Assembly: GCA_036925085.1 (NCBI GenBank)
Contig: JAUPFP010000047.1
Location: 248,001-312,000 of the forward strand
Source of the DNA: Brachycybe producta
Lineage: Eukaryota > Arthropoda > Diplopoda > Playtdesmida > Andrognathidae
Length of the DNA stretch: 64,000 bases
Direction: 5' to 3'
The notes below the pieces were generated by a model. The model was not told the origin of the DNA. It searched no databases and saw only the letters and a program-made list of their open reading frames with translations. Below, one piece after another: positions 46,644-58,500 of this stretch (position 1 is the stretch's first letter; each line of letters starts with the position of its first letter). A program made the translations under genes and the position numbers.

Positions 46644-47418
46644 TGCCAATATTTTTTTAATAACGAAATGAACAGAGCTGCTGTTTTATTTTAAAGTGAA
46701 ACGGACAATAATCGATGAAAATGTGCAATGTTTGAATGACTTTCACGGGAATAGAATAATAATGTTCCTGAAAGGATTCGACTAAAAAAAAAACATTTAC
46801 CTGAACGACTTTTGATTAAAAGTCGCTACTTAATCATTTTGAAACTCATATATAAATAACATGGAGGTTCAGTGGTCGCAATCATCTTTCCAAGATTCCC
46901 AATTGCAATTCCAATTCCCAATTTTACTCTCTTCCTACATATTTTATTTTCACTATTTTTTATTCAAAAAAATGCTCAAGAACTATTTTTTTTATATAAC
47001 TAGTTGTACCATATAGTATACGTTAATCTTTTTTTATTATTATTATTTAAGTGGTGAGTGTATGTGTGCGATCCAATAACTTTTTTTAACGTTGAATAGA
47101 GGTACGTTATGCAGGTATTTAATAATTAAAAATTGTTAGGACTGATCGTCGTACAGGCATATAGTCACAGTTATGTTCAGTTTTCTTTTTAAAATGACTG
47201 GAAGAGGTTTTTGCAACAAAGAATTTCTTTGGAAAGGCTCATGTTTGGAAGAAAATAGCTCAGGCATGGGGCCTACATAATTATATGATGGCGTATTTGC
47301 GGCTATTTTTTTAACCGTGGAAATTTGTACACAAAACCTAAAGCCGGGGTCGCACTACTCAACATGTGTGTAATCAATAATCATTGAAATCGTCGCTTAA
47401 CTTAGAAGGAATTTATAT
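46644..47418 (+). other. Likely 3' UTR and downstream DNA of the PRDM gene
   Basis: No ORF of note follows the stop. ATTAAA at 46815-46820 and 47125-47130 are weak poly(A)-signal candidates. The first canonical AATAAA that I see is at 48395-48400, beyond a MITE. The true transcript end cannot be set from sequence. Confidence 0.4.
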
Positions 47419-47613
47419 CCACTTCACACGGACCACTTTTCTGTCGCCACGTTTAGCTGATAGGAGGTGTTCACACGAACCACCACCACCGTGTTTTGTT
47501 GTTTGTTGCACCACAGTGGCTTAGAGTTGGCCAGTCCAGCCACAAGTGACAAACACTGTCTTTTTTGTCAAGACAGCATTCCACTAGTTTCAGTGGTGGT
47601 CCGTATGAAGTGG
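47419..47613. mobile_element. Short TIR element (MITE-like)
   Basis: CCACTTCACACGGACCAC at 47419-47436 and the inverse of 47596-47613 differ at one base. The interior is comparatively GC-rich (CACCACCACC and similar). The minus-strand ORF spanning it shows no domain. Confidence 0.6.
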
Positions 47614-48871
47614 GACTAAGGTTCATTTTATACAGTTTACATAAACATTTCACGTAACAACTGATTACATGGAAGGCTATGAGTGTGATTTTTGAAGAAA
47701 AAAACATACTTTTTGTATGCAGCTGTCACGTGACAAACGAACATGGCCGCTTTACCTTAAATTTATAAAAAAAAAAAACCTGTGCCATCTATTGGCCACA
47801 CAGTCAGCCATGCATTGGATGATACAGAGGCAAAGCTCAAAGTTAAGCTACCTGTATGTACATATCCTGGTTGCATGGAATACAATTTGTTGAGTAATGT
47901 GATCCCCTCTTAAAAAATAACAAAAAATGTCTTATGAATGCTGTGCAAGATTATAATTAGCAAAATTTAAGAAAAAAAACGAAACAAAACTTGGTTGAAA
48001 AATTCAACAAATACTTTTTAGACTGAAGGTGACCCTGTTTTGCATATTTCCTTGTGAACTGAAATATTTCAGCAATACAATTTGTTGAAAAAAATCTATC
48101 GTGGTGGAAACTTTCGGTCACTAGAAACTACAATTAGTAGCGGTTTGCGAGTTATAATATTCAGTGATAATATTGAAATGTGCCTCGTACTTCCATGAAT
48201 GCCTTTGATGTAAAGGTGTAGAGCTTAATGTTTGCATTTAGATGCAAAAGAAAACAATGGGACCAGTTTTTTGTTGTAAGTTTTGGGGGTTTTTTATTGT
48301 TCTTTTTTATATTAATTGAAAATAATGCTCAATTTTTTTGTGTATATTTAAGCCTCTTAAACGAGTATATTATAAAAAGGCTTATTTATACCTAAATAAA
48401 GTCATTATTTGACTTTAAACTTTAATTATAGCTTTATGATGACGTAGGCTCACAAACATCTGTAAATAGACCTCTTATAATAATGTGCAATTCACGCCAT
48501 TACTTTGCATTGGCTAATTAATTATTATGCGAGAAAGTCATTAATATTTTTAATCACTTATTTTCCCAAATGTGGTTGCTGATAGTTGCGTACCTGGTAC
48601 TCTTGTTTATTCATTCTTTCTTTTTTTTGTACAAAATTATTTAATTTATATTATCAAAATGCAAATTTCATTTGTATTTTATTAAGCTGGTGTTCATGGC
48701 CAAATCATGTTCTGCTTTTAGTGAAAGTTCCGGCTAAATATCGAAATAAAAGGTCAGAAATATACAAGTAGGAATAATCAAAATCTAGATATTAATTTGC
48801 AGCCTAGCATGAAGAAAAAATCCTGGCAATGGCTAAGTCGGTGGCATCCATGAGTGTTGACGTGTCACGTG
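47614..48871. other. AT-rich DNA, nothing recognised
   Basis: No gene or inverted repeat supported. AATAAA at 48395-48400 might serve as a distal poly(A) signal for the PRDM transcript. Confidence 0.45.
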
Positions 48872-48949
48872 CCCCCTCCCCCTCCCCCTCCCCCTCCCCC
48901 TCCCCCTCCCCCTCCCCCTCCCCCTCCCCCTCCCCCTCCCCCTCCCCCC
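48872..48949. repeat. (CCCCCT)n microsatellite, 13 units
   Basis: A perfect hexanucleotide tract. The Pro-Ser repeat ORF across it is an artefact. It abuts the left end of the family C MITE at 48950. Confidence 0.95.
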
Positions 48950-49297
48950 TAAAGGCCTTACTAGAGCTCAACAAATTATTTCTAAAAAATATTTCTGAAA
49001 TGAAAACTAGAGTTTTATTCCCTAAAGCTCAACAAAGCCTCTAAAATGAAAATTCTGAAATAATGAACGCCATCTAGTGAAAGTATGTGGTCAGACATCT
49101 TAAAAAAGAATTTTGCTATGCATTTTCACATGGTCTCAGTGCTGCCAGTTTTTAGTTTTCTCTTTTCAGAATTCTGAAATAATGTTTTTAACATTATTTC
49201 AGAACCATTTGAAAAGGGCAGGTTTTTAGAAGGAAAAAGTTCTAAAAGCCGTCATTTCGGGAACGTTTTGTTGAGCTCTACAGTAGGATGGCCTTAA
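48950..49297. mobile_element. MITE family C, copy 2
   Basis: The left end TAAAGGCCTTACTAGAGCTC and the right end GAGCTCTACAGTAGGATGGC with CTTA are inverted relatives. The core CTGAAATAATGTTTTTAACA with TTATTTCAG is a small palindrome shared with the copy at 31765-32114. A GAGCTCAACAAA-like word recurs inside the left arm. Confidence 0.75.
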
Positions 49298-50080
49298 TTT
49301 CTAACATTAGTTTTGGCAGTTGGGTCTGATGGTGCTGTACAGTAATTTGTTCCCGGCTTATCTTATGTGAATGTAAACATTTTTTTTCAAGACTCAAAGT
49401 ATCTAGTTTTTAGTGACATTTCGACATATTAATTGGCTTCAGTGTCCATACAAAACCTACGGTAGGCCTATACGCACATTGTCAGAAATGCATGTGAAAC
49501 ACAAAAGTTAAATTAAGTAATGTTTCAGGTTAACTTATTTTATGAAATCTCTAGTGAAACGTCTTTGAATCACCTTGGTTTTTCCAATGATTTTTTTTTT
49601 CGATGAATTGTTTTTTTTTTTTTTTTTTTTTTCCAAATCTATGAAATATGGATACCGGCACTTTCCATAATATACCATAATTAAACGAAAATAAAACCTT
49701 GAAATTCAATAAATACATTATTCAAGGTTGCAACAGATTGAATTTTATTATTAAGCCTATTAAATCTAGAATATAAGCCTATTTGTAATGCAACATTTGT
49801 ATACTTTATTAGTATACATAATTTAAATTCAAAAACACATGCAAATATTATTAACATGATATCTGGCAATAATGTTTTTAAGTTGTCAAGACTCGTTTAT
49901 TATTGTTTAAAGTTAATTATATGTGATAAAACAAAATAAAAATTCCGAAACACACGTGACGTGCTGAAATATCTTATTTCATCTTTTTAATTTATTTTAC
50001 TGTAATTAGGGTATTTAATGACAAACCAAATATTGGAAGATTCATTCAATGAAAAGCAAAATCTATAAATGATTTCTATA
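49298..50080. other. AT-rich DNA, nothing recognised
   Basis: Contains a run of about 21 T at 49611-49631 and no supported gene. Confidence 0.5.
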
Positions 50081-50532
50081 ATGCCCCTTATCGCACTATT
50101 GTAACTTTCGAAGCAATGAAACATGCGATTCAGTTTTCAATGAATCTCGCCACTAAACTCTGTAATAAACTATTTTTCATGGTTTCACAACTAGTTTTAC
50201 AATTAGTTTCATAAGTAACTTATCAGTCTTCACTAAAAACTACCATGCGAACTTCAACTTGTATGTCACACTGGAAACATCAATGCAACTTCAAACCTCT
50301 CATTGTCATTTCCAGCTTATTCCTAATTAGTTGTTTAATGGCGAGTTTCATGAAAGATTTCATAATAGTTGAACACTTTCAACTCATTGTTACTAGATGC
50401 TCACACTAGTTTAAAAGAAAGTTTCATCAAGTTGCATGTCACATCACAGTATGTACTTTTTGAGTTGCAAGTCTCATTGTAAGGTTTATTGCATGGAAGT
50501 TTAATGAAAGTTGCTAGTGTAATAGGGACATA
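50081..50532. mobile_element. TIR element (MITE-like)
   Basis: The left end ATGCCCCTTATCGCACTATT, then GTAACTTTC, pairs with the inverted right end TATGTCCCTATTACACTAGC, then AACTTTC. The interior repeats GTTTCAT/ATGAAAC words in both orientations. No coding capacity. Confidence 0.6.
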
Positions 50533-50740
50533 AAAGTTGTGATTATACAACATTGACTCATTTTTGTGTTCTGTTGCATCTTTGGACATTGTTTTTATGA
50601 TTTCTAAAAAATAAATCTCTATATACTAAGTCACAACAAAATCTCAATACTTAGCCTCTACTGTTGCTAAAGCGATCCTGCTGTCATGTGTTATGGGGCT
50701 TTTTTTTAAACGAAACATAATTAGTTTCAATTTTTTTATC

Positions 50741-50931
50741 CTGGCAGACAAACGACTTTTGAAAGACTTTCCAATTTCTTTCTCCAGAAGGTGTTCAATC
50801 TCCTGCGACCGGCGACATTATTTTTCTTGACACACAGGGGACTTTAAAGACACCAGGGTGTTTTGAAATAACAACTGGACTTCATTTTGTCACCGAAAAG
50901 TCTTTCAAAGTCGTGTGTGTACCAAATCTTT
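50741..50931. mobile_element. MITE family B, copy 2
   Basis: The left arm has AAACGACTTTTGAAAGACTT. The inverted right arm has CACACGACTTTGAAAGACTT followed by TTCGGTGAC. These are the same termini as at 27698-27907. The interiors differ. Confidence 0.65.
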
Positions 50932-53203
50932 AAGTTTTGCATGTTTTGTGCAGGTGTTTGGGGGGGGGGGTCCGCTTAAGAAACTTTCGTGTCAGTTTTT
51001 TTAATATAATATATGCAACTTTAGCATAATACAGACAAGTTAAGGACACTAGCTAAGGATGTTTCATGTTGATAAATTTAAAATAAACTTGAAGGAAATA
51101 AATTGAGTTGCATCAAGTAGTTAGTGACTTAAATTTAAAAATCCAATATTCCTAGACGCGCATGCATATACACCGATACACTGTTTCTATTGTTATAACA
51201 AAGAAGCGCTTGAAGTAAATACATCTAATTTGTAAATTTCACACTTTTATAGTCCAGTCACCTGTGTATATAGTGAAATGTACTTTACATTCCATAGTCA
51301 ATAATGCATAAGTTTCGTGGTTACAATATTAGCGTTTACAGCTAACTAAATTTCCGGTTGCCATAACTAGGAAATCCTGATATGGATTTATTATTGTCAC
51401 ATTATTTTGTTTTTTGCCTTTTTAATGTTTGCCTATTATGGAGGAGGTCGTAATCATTTTTTTTTTGTATAACATTGGGATATTTTTGTTCATTTTCGAG
51501 TGTACGAATTCGATACTCGTAAAACTGTGAATATTGTGCCATTTTTGTAACTTAATTATAATTAGTTGATTGTGTTTTGTTTTGCATATAATGCGTTTTA
51601 TTGTTACAGAAACATTTAGGCTAATTGGTATTATCTAATGAATTATGTTAAGTCATGTTGTTGACATTTTGTAGAAAACAAAATAAAACAATACATTATT
51701 TCTGTGCACTGTATATATGTTCTATAGTATAACATAACCGAATTAGTCAGAAGTAATTTTAAGAACTGTATAGGTGCAATATTGATTTTCTTCATTTATA
51801 ACAACAAATACTGTAATCTGCGTTTGACCTGCAATACTTCACCAAGAAGGATTGCAGTACCTATGCAAAATACAATGTAGTTACTAAAGTAGACCTATAT
51901 GTGGTAGTAATGCAATGTGTGTACAAAGAAAGAACCCATCCCCAATTAAATCTCCCACATAATCATAGGAACACAAGAAAATGGCTGCTTGAATGTTCCC
52001 ATAGATTGTGAACCATAGTTTTGTGAACCAGCCCTTATTTGCAGCACCTTACAGGCTTGCTTAATACATAATTAATGCTGTCTTAACGCTTAACAGCCTT
52101 CTCTGAAAATGAAAGCAGAGAAAAGAAGTCCGTATGCATCGGAGCAGCTCTAGATATGTGTCCATTTGGTAGAGAGTAATTGCTCTAAGATATTTTGGAA
52201 CCGCTCTTTTTGCTGTTTATAAAGGTAAGAGAAGACTGCTCATTGAGTTGCTTCTTTCTATGCCAACTTTGTGGGAAACATCAGTTCTACAAATTATAAA
52301 AATTGCCATAAAATATTCCTTGCTATAAAAACTTTCGCAACCACCTTACCATCTTACTGATGCCATTACTGTAACAATTGCACAGGCTGCTACTGCAGCA
52401 TCGCCACTGACCGACATTCTGAAGCACAATTAAGTTTGGATACAAAACTTTGTAAACAGTTTGCAAACTGTTAACAAACAATTTACGAACACTGTGCAAT
52501 AACATAAACTCTGTTTAGTAACAGTTTGCAAACAAAGTTTACAAACAAAGTTGCCAACTCTGGACTAGGCTTTATGTTCAAATGGTTGCTTCCTGTTTTT
52601 ATTGCTGCTCTTAATGGAATGACGTCACATCAAAGAGCAAAGCAAATCTACATCAGACCCAGAGCACACCATTTGCACAGAACTATTACTGTAGTTTAAA
52701 ACTATTTAGGCTAGGCGCTGACATGCAATCAAATGCAATAGTTTGGTTGCATGAGTCACAGTGTCGCTACCAATGATTTATACAATATACATGTATGAAA
52801 GCACGCACACATGTAACTGATATTCAGCTATAAATTTGATCAACTAAAGAATTTATGTTTTGACACAAACTCATTGACTGTGCAACCTTCAGTAACCGGT
52901 TTGTGTCGTACACTTTCAAACACGTCTGAGTCCACTTGGAACCAAACAGTTGTGTCAGTCAAATAATGTTGCTCGTCTTCTTACTTCTTCTCAGAAGTCT
53001 CTCGTCTTTGTTCCTCGTCCTTGTCTTTGCTCTAAATTGTATTACGTTGATTATTCCGTACCACATCTTGGGCATGAGGACGCATCTTAAATAACCAATT
53101 CATTCTTGTAAACTTAGAGTGTTTCCGTACAAGAATGAATAAAGCGTTCATAATGGAAATCTGCATTGTCTTTATGTTCGGTAACTATTAACTTCTCTAC
53201 AGA
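50932..53203. other. No recognised gene
   Basis: At 52440-52555 the word GTTTGCAAAC and its variants recur in both orientations, suggesting a decayed hairpin element. At 52966-53094 a 42-codon + frame begins with a hydrophobic signal-like run (MLLVFLLLLRSLSSLFLVL). It is too short and unsupported to call. Confidence 0.4.
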
Positions 53204-53384
53204 GGCCGGAGACATCATAAGGCAGGAGACATACGATCCTGAAGAAGCTACAACATCTTGTATCGATAACACACAGAAGAAAATGTACATCAGCATCGAC
53301 CTAGAGAAGGATGACCACCATCCTTCTGCATTGATTTCACCCACATACACTAGGATGATCGTAATCCAACAATCAAAAGTTTGA
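53204..53384 (+). other. Possible terminal exon (unproven ORF)
   Basis: A strong acceptor-like context, ACTTCTCTACAG, precedes a + frame that reads AGDIIRQETYDPEEATTS and about 40 more residues to the TGA at 53382-53384. Composition is protein-like, rich in Asp, Glu, Thr and Ser. The minus strand is open over the same stretch for 128 codons, so coding status and strand are both uncertain. No domain is recognised and no partner exon was found. Confidence 0.25.
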
Positions 53385-53673
53385 ACAAACGGATTCTTGC
53401 ATTCTTTTGTTATTACACCATTTTTGTCAGACCAAAATGGCACAATCCTAAATTTTGTCAACATCTCTATCGTCACAAACTTCATCTTACGGCGAGGCAA
53501 CTATACCAGTCTATATATCTTGTTATTTGAATTTTCATACACAAACCTATAATACCCACTGTTAATAGTTAACTTTCAACATGTCTTCAAGCACACTTTC
53601 TAACTTTAATAATATATAGTGAGTGAAACACTATAAATTCAACTCCTGAGGCAGCTTTCTTAATTGCAGTAGA

Positions 53674-53853
53674 ATAGAGAGAGAGAGAGAGACAGAAAGA
53701 GAGGGAGAGAGAGAGACAGAAAGAGAGGGAGAGAGAGAGAGATGGAGAGAGGGAGAGAAAGAGAGAGAGAGATGGAGAGAGAGAGAGAAAGAGAGAGAGA
53801 TGGAGAGAGAGAGAGAGAAAGAGAGAGAGATGGAAAGAGAGAGAGAGAGAGAG
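53674..53853. repeat. (GA)n-rich compound microsatellite
   Basis: GA units interrupted at fairly regular spacing by GACAGAAAGA, GGGAGA, GATGGA and AAAGA. The interruptions recur as blocks, so the tract has an irregular longer period. The Leu/Ser ORF on minus is an artefact. Confidence 0.95.
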
Positions 53854-56800
53854 CTCCTTGCATGTTTTTACTGTTCTTTTACTAACTACAGTATATACTG
53901 TGTAAAATACAAATGCAACCTGTTATTATGAAAATTCTATAGTGGAAATTGCCATTTGAATTTGATCATTGCTATGCATTTTGTTAAGAAGAAAAAAATG
54001 GATATTACCACTGATTGCATGAGTTCTGCACTAATAACTGTGCTTTACCTACACTTTAGAGCAGTTTTTTTACACATTTTTATTATACCTTTGATAAATG
54101 CATTTAAACACGAAATGGACCACATGCATCATCACATTTTTTTATTGTTGAATTTTATGTAAGGCTGTTAAGATTGCATAAAAACTAAATGCAAATTAAT
54201 TCTAGAAGAAGCATTATACTTCTATACGTGTTTTAAACTTTAATATGGATTCTTCCTGATGGAGCAGAGTAGTAAATAAACACCATAGTGGTTTATAAAG
54301 TAATATAAGTGATTACTGATTAGTCATCGTGAACAATGAGCTGTGTTCAAATGTGCAAGCTTTGTTACAAACATTTTATTCATTTCTTTTCCTACTAATG
54401 AGCTTATTTTTTAAAAAAATATTCCACGATTAAACTGGCAATTGTTTTATAATAGTAATGTAGTATCACTATCAATTTATTCAGATAAAGTTATCCTGTT
54501 TACTTTTCTTAAATGTCATTCAAGGAAATTGCTAGAAAATTAAACAAGATGTTACGTGGGAAAAAAAGTTTAAATATGATTTATTATTATGTAGCATATG
54601 GAACACCCTGCAATTCAATCTCCAATCTACGCTCTTGTTTACAAAAGAATGTAACTGCAAAAAAAAATAGCTTTTTCGATTTGCTTGTTTTCCGCGAAAT
54701 TACGAGAGTGAAATGAATAATGATCAATAAAGTCTGTGAAAATACTACCAATTACATACATTGCATAATATCTTAAGGAAAATTATTATGCAAAAGTTAA
54801 GATCAGAGTCTCAAGAATAATAGATTAATGGGTTAGTTTAAAAAAAAAATGAATGGTTTAAACTTCCAAGAGAAAATAAATCCACACCTTATTTTTAATT
54901 CATTCTTACAAGTTAAAAGAATGCTCCAATACTCTATATAGTGTTTAAAATTACATATAAATAAAGTTTCTCTCTTTCTAGTAAGTTATACCTCCTTTTA
55001 CATTGTAATTCTTTTTTATATAAAATATCATATGCTGTATATTTTACTTCTAATATCAACTTAAACCGAATATTATCTACAAGCAAAACTTTTTTTTTCA
55101 AATAATGCATAATGTCCATAATTTACTAGCTATTTCATCAAACTGCTTCCAAAGCCTTTAGGGGTCACTAAAAAATATAAATTTTGACGAATGTTGAAAT
55201 TGTAGGTTTTATTATATCAAAGGGATATATCTAAAAAATGTAATGATTTTTCACTAAATGGAAACTCTTTATAATTTTTTATGGACTTAGATACATATGA
55301 AGTTATTTTATGCTATATGAGAATGAAATGTTCTATTTCATTATGTCATTTTATTTTTAAATCTGTTTTTTTTAGATATGTACCCATCCCTATAATCATT
55401 GTTTGTTTCTCTTTAAATGCCCAAAGGTGTCTTTTAAAACAAAAATTGCAATCACATTCATAATCATAACGTATTAAACCAAAGGCAATATGTACAACTG
55501 AATGTGGATGTGCAAGCAACATCTAAGATATATGAACCACTTTAATAAAAAAAAAAGCTGTCCACATTTAAAATTGCAATGGCGCGGCACTCTTGGTTAA
55601 TAAAGTATCCAAATAATTGTTAAGAATGGGACAGATCGGACAATGCACTGATAACGTTTTGCGTGACAAATGAATTTCCGGTCAGTTCATTTGACCGCAA
55701 CAGTTCAGCTCAATAAAAACTTAAGGAATTTATGCGAACAAAAAAAATTATTCCTTGTCTTCTTTATTATGCATTTCGACTGTATATGTGAATGGAATAT
55801 TAAGTTTTTAGTTTTATCAGTCTATGATATGGATAGCCACACGTGAAAATGTGACACTGCCTAAAATTATGCTGCTCTTATGGATTTTGTAAATCATATT
55901 ATGAGTATTTATTTGATGAATTTACATTATTTATACTTATTCAAATGATTGCTTGGAATGTCGAGATTTTTTTTTTCATAAATGTATTTGTTTTTATGTT
56001 TATTTTAAATTGAGAAACAATTTACATTATTAGGCCCAGTAACAATATTTCAAGATCTACTATAATTATTTAACAATATTATTATTAATTTATTCTAAAA
56101 TACCTAGATATGATATCTGAAAAATTTATTTTTGCATTAATTGAATAATATTAACTACCTTCTTTACTGTCCTGTTTGATAAATATTCAGAAAAATTATT
56201 ATTAAAATTTACCACATTACATGTATTTGATAAAATAACTAGTTGGAAAGTATGAAAGTGCTTCAACCAGTTCACTGAACATTATTTTCACGAAACAGGC
56301 ATTGAGGGGGTTCCACTTATAATATTCACTTAAACCGCGGGGGGCGCCACCGAGTTTCAAGTAAATGATGTAGAAAAAGTACTTTCACATTTCAAATAAA
56401 GGCGTTCAACTCTTTAAAATTTCATTAAAAATGTATAACAAGCACTAGATTGTAATAAACAAGTGATTTAATGTTGGATATATATGCATTGCTGCTAAAA
56501 ATCTGTAATTCAAAATGTATTTAGGCCTATATAAGAATTTAAATGTATTTTGGGCGTTTTAGTTTCACGCCAGAATTACTTTTTATTTTGACTTAATTTG
56601 AAGGTTTAGGTGGGGTCTATGCAGTTACACAAAATTTAATTCAATATTTTATTCCCTTTGAATTTGCTTTAGTTAACACAAAGATTGATGGCAACTAAGT
56701 TGGCAAAACATGAGAAAAGCCTGAAATTAAAAATGGTTCAACACAGCGTGAGAGAAGTGGAATGGAAATTGTTTTATTTTCACTTTTTTTTTATTCTCAT

Positions 56801-56955
56801 CATTGACATTATCACATTTACACTGGCGAATTTTTTGTTCTTTTTTCTGTATTCTAAAGTTTTTTTTTCTCTCTCTAAACAGTGAATTGTTGTTATTGTC
56901 AAACGGTGTTACAAATGTAAATCCTATTTAGAAGAAAGGTCTACAGAAGAATTGA
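53854..56955. other. AT-rich DNA, nothing recognised
   Basis: No gene supported. A GC spike around 56305-56355 (AAACCGCGGGGGGCGCCACC) is flanked by partly inverted GAAAGTGCTT/AAGTACTTTC and may be a small element. Confidence 0.45.
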
Positions 56956-57104
56956 TACCGTGTGTATATGTCGCATCCATTTCGTGTAATTCTCCATTAC
57001 ACGAAATGTATGTTCATTTTCACGAAATGAACATAAATTGGCCTGATGCAAAACGCGAAATGGTTCAAATTAGATCAAATGGATGCGACATATACAGTGT
57101 GTAA
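56956..57104. mobile_element. 149-bp hairpin MITE
   Basis: The ends read inward TACCGTGTGTATATGTCGCA and TACACACTGTATATGTCGCA, followed by TCCATTT on both sides. Inside are two smaller palindromes: CATTTCGTGTAAT with ATTACACGAAATG, and ATGTTCATTT with AAATGAACAT. Non-coding. Confidence 0.8.
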
Positions 57105-57260
57105 CCAAATTTTGAGTGTTAAGTTGATAAATACATTATTAGACTCATCTCACGCCTAAAAGACAGCACAAACACTTTTTTATGAATTTATTTTGTCACA
57201 CGCCACTTTAAAAATCAGAATCTTTGTTAAATACATTGTAGCCTATCGGGAATATTGAAA

Positions 57261-58061
57261 TGTGACACCCTGTAGTAACAGAAGGTGAAACACTTTAGTC
57301 AAAATTCCGTCTTGACAGTATGGCACCCCTTGGTGCACAGAAGTTCAGACTTGGGTGGCCCGAATACTAAGTGGATTCGTGGAACCCAGTCCGACCGTGA
57401 GAAATTGGGAATAGTCCCAAAAATACCTTTCCTTTTAAGGTAATATCTCCGGCCCAGGGCAATGATTGGCCCAGTTGGTCAATCATTGAGCCCTGATGTG
57501 ACAGTTGCCCCTCCCAGGAGACCGATCAAGTGAGCTTGAGACTTGAGTGTGAAGACAGTCAGAGTGTAGAGTTAAAACGAGTAAGCTTGAACTAGAGAGT
57601 CAGAGTTTGAAACTTAAACAGTTGGGGTTTAACTTAGAAAGTGCTATGTAATAATATGCAAAAGAATTATGTAAATGTCAACATATCGCAGTAAAGAGTT
57701 TCGATATTTTATTTTATTTGAACTGTTTTGAGTTTACCACTCCGAAAATAACGGAGTATCCAGCGGAAGGTACTCAGATATTACCTGAGTCCCTCCGCCT
57801 GGTGCCTCCAGTGACTCAAGCAAATAAGAGGACTGAGGACATGTCGGCATCGTCACGCACTATACAGGAAGGTTCTCGTTAAAACACGGTCTTTTTGTGG
57901 GCCGTTACCAGGCCAGGCAAGTAAATGTCGCACCCGGTAAAGTCAACCCTTAGAGGAACAGAGGCTGGCCCACAGCTGACAACAGAGTCGACCCCGGCAC
58001 CACCGGTTCAACGTCAAAAGAGTTTGCGAAACGGTGGTGCCAAAGGGCCAATATCGTCACA
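57261..58061. mobile_element. Probable solo LTR, 801 bp
   Basis: It begins TGTGACACCCTG and ends ATATCGTCACA, giving the TG...CA termini and a short TGTGAC/GTCACA inverted repeat typical of LTRs. GAAA flanks both ends (57257-57260 and 58062-58065) as a 4-bp target-site duplication. The unit is markedly GC-richer than its surroundings and has no gag or pol frame, so it is best read as a solo LTR left by recombination. The 4-bp duplication fits Ty3/Gypsy-type integration among others. Orientation is not certain. Confidence 0.65.
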
Positions 58062-58257
58062 GAAATATAATGGGCTAATTAATTATTGATTTTTACTACT
58101 TGCATCGTCCTTTTGCAAACTTTATATAACATCATTATTTATGCACATGCTAATGTAACTGAATCTGCTCATACCTCCTGCAGAGGTACGGCAGAGGTAA
58201 TTCTTTTGTGAGTTTTGTCATATATGTTGCAAAACAGTACCATAGGGGTGTGGACAT

Positions 58258-58500
58258 TTAACCTAAAGACACTTGTCCTAAAGACAGTTAGTTGCCTCAA
58301 AGCCATTTGCCCTATAGACACTTTCCCTAAAAATATTTGCAGTAAAGCCATTTGCCCTAAATGTACATTTGCCCTTAAGGGAAAATGTCCCTTTATGCCA
58401 AGTAGATTTAGGGCAATTGGCATTAGGACAATTGGCTTTAATGCAAGCATATTTAGGGCAAATGTCTATATCCTTTGGCATAGCTAGGTTTTTGGCAGTG
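58258..58500. mobile_element. Foldback unit of repeated CCTAAAG/TTGCCCTAAA words
   Basis: Left half: CCTAAAGACA, GCCATTTGCCCTA and AGCCATTTGCCCTAAA recur about every 16-18 bp. Right half: the same words appear inverted (TTTAGGGCAATTGGC, TTAGGACAATTGGC, TTTAGGGCAAATG). The centre is TTTGCCCTTAAGGG. ORFs in three frames on both strands here are repeat artefacts. Architecture parallels the GGCGCTTATTCAG foldback at 21997-22613. Confidence 0.75.

Noticed and set aside
47471-47707. 78-codon minus-strand ORF
   Set aside because: It lies largely within a short terminal-inverted-repeat element and has no domain.
48829-49044. Pro-Ser repeat protein
   Set aside because: It is the (CCCCCT)n microsatellite running into a MITE.
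53660-53863. Leu/Ser-rich minus-strand protein
   Set aside because: It is the (GA)n tract read in antisense.
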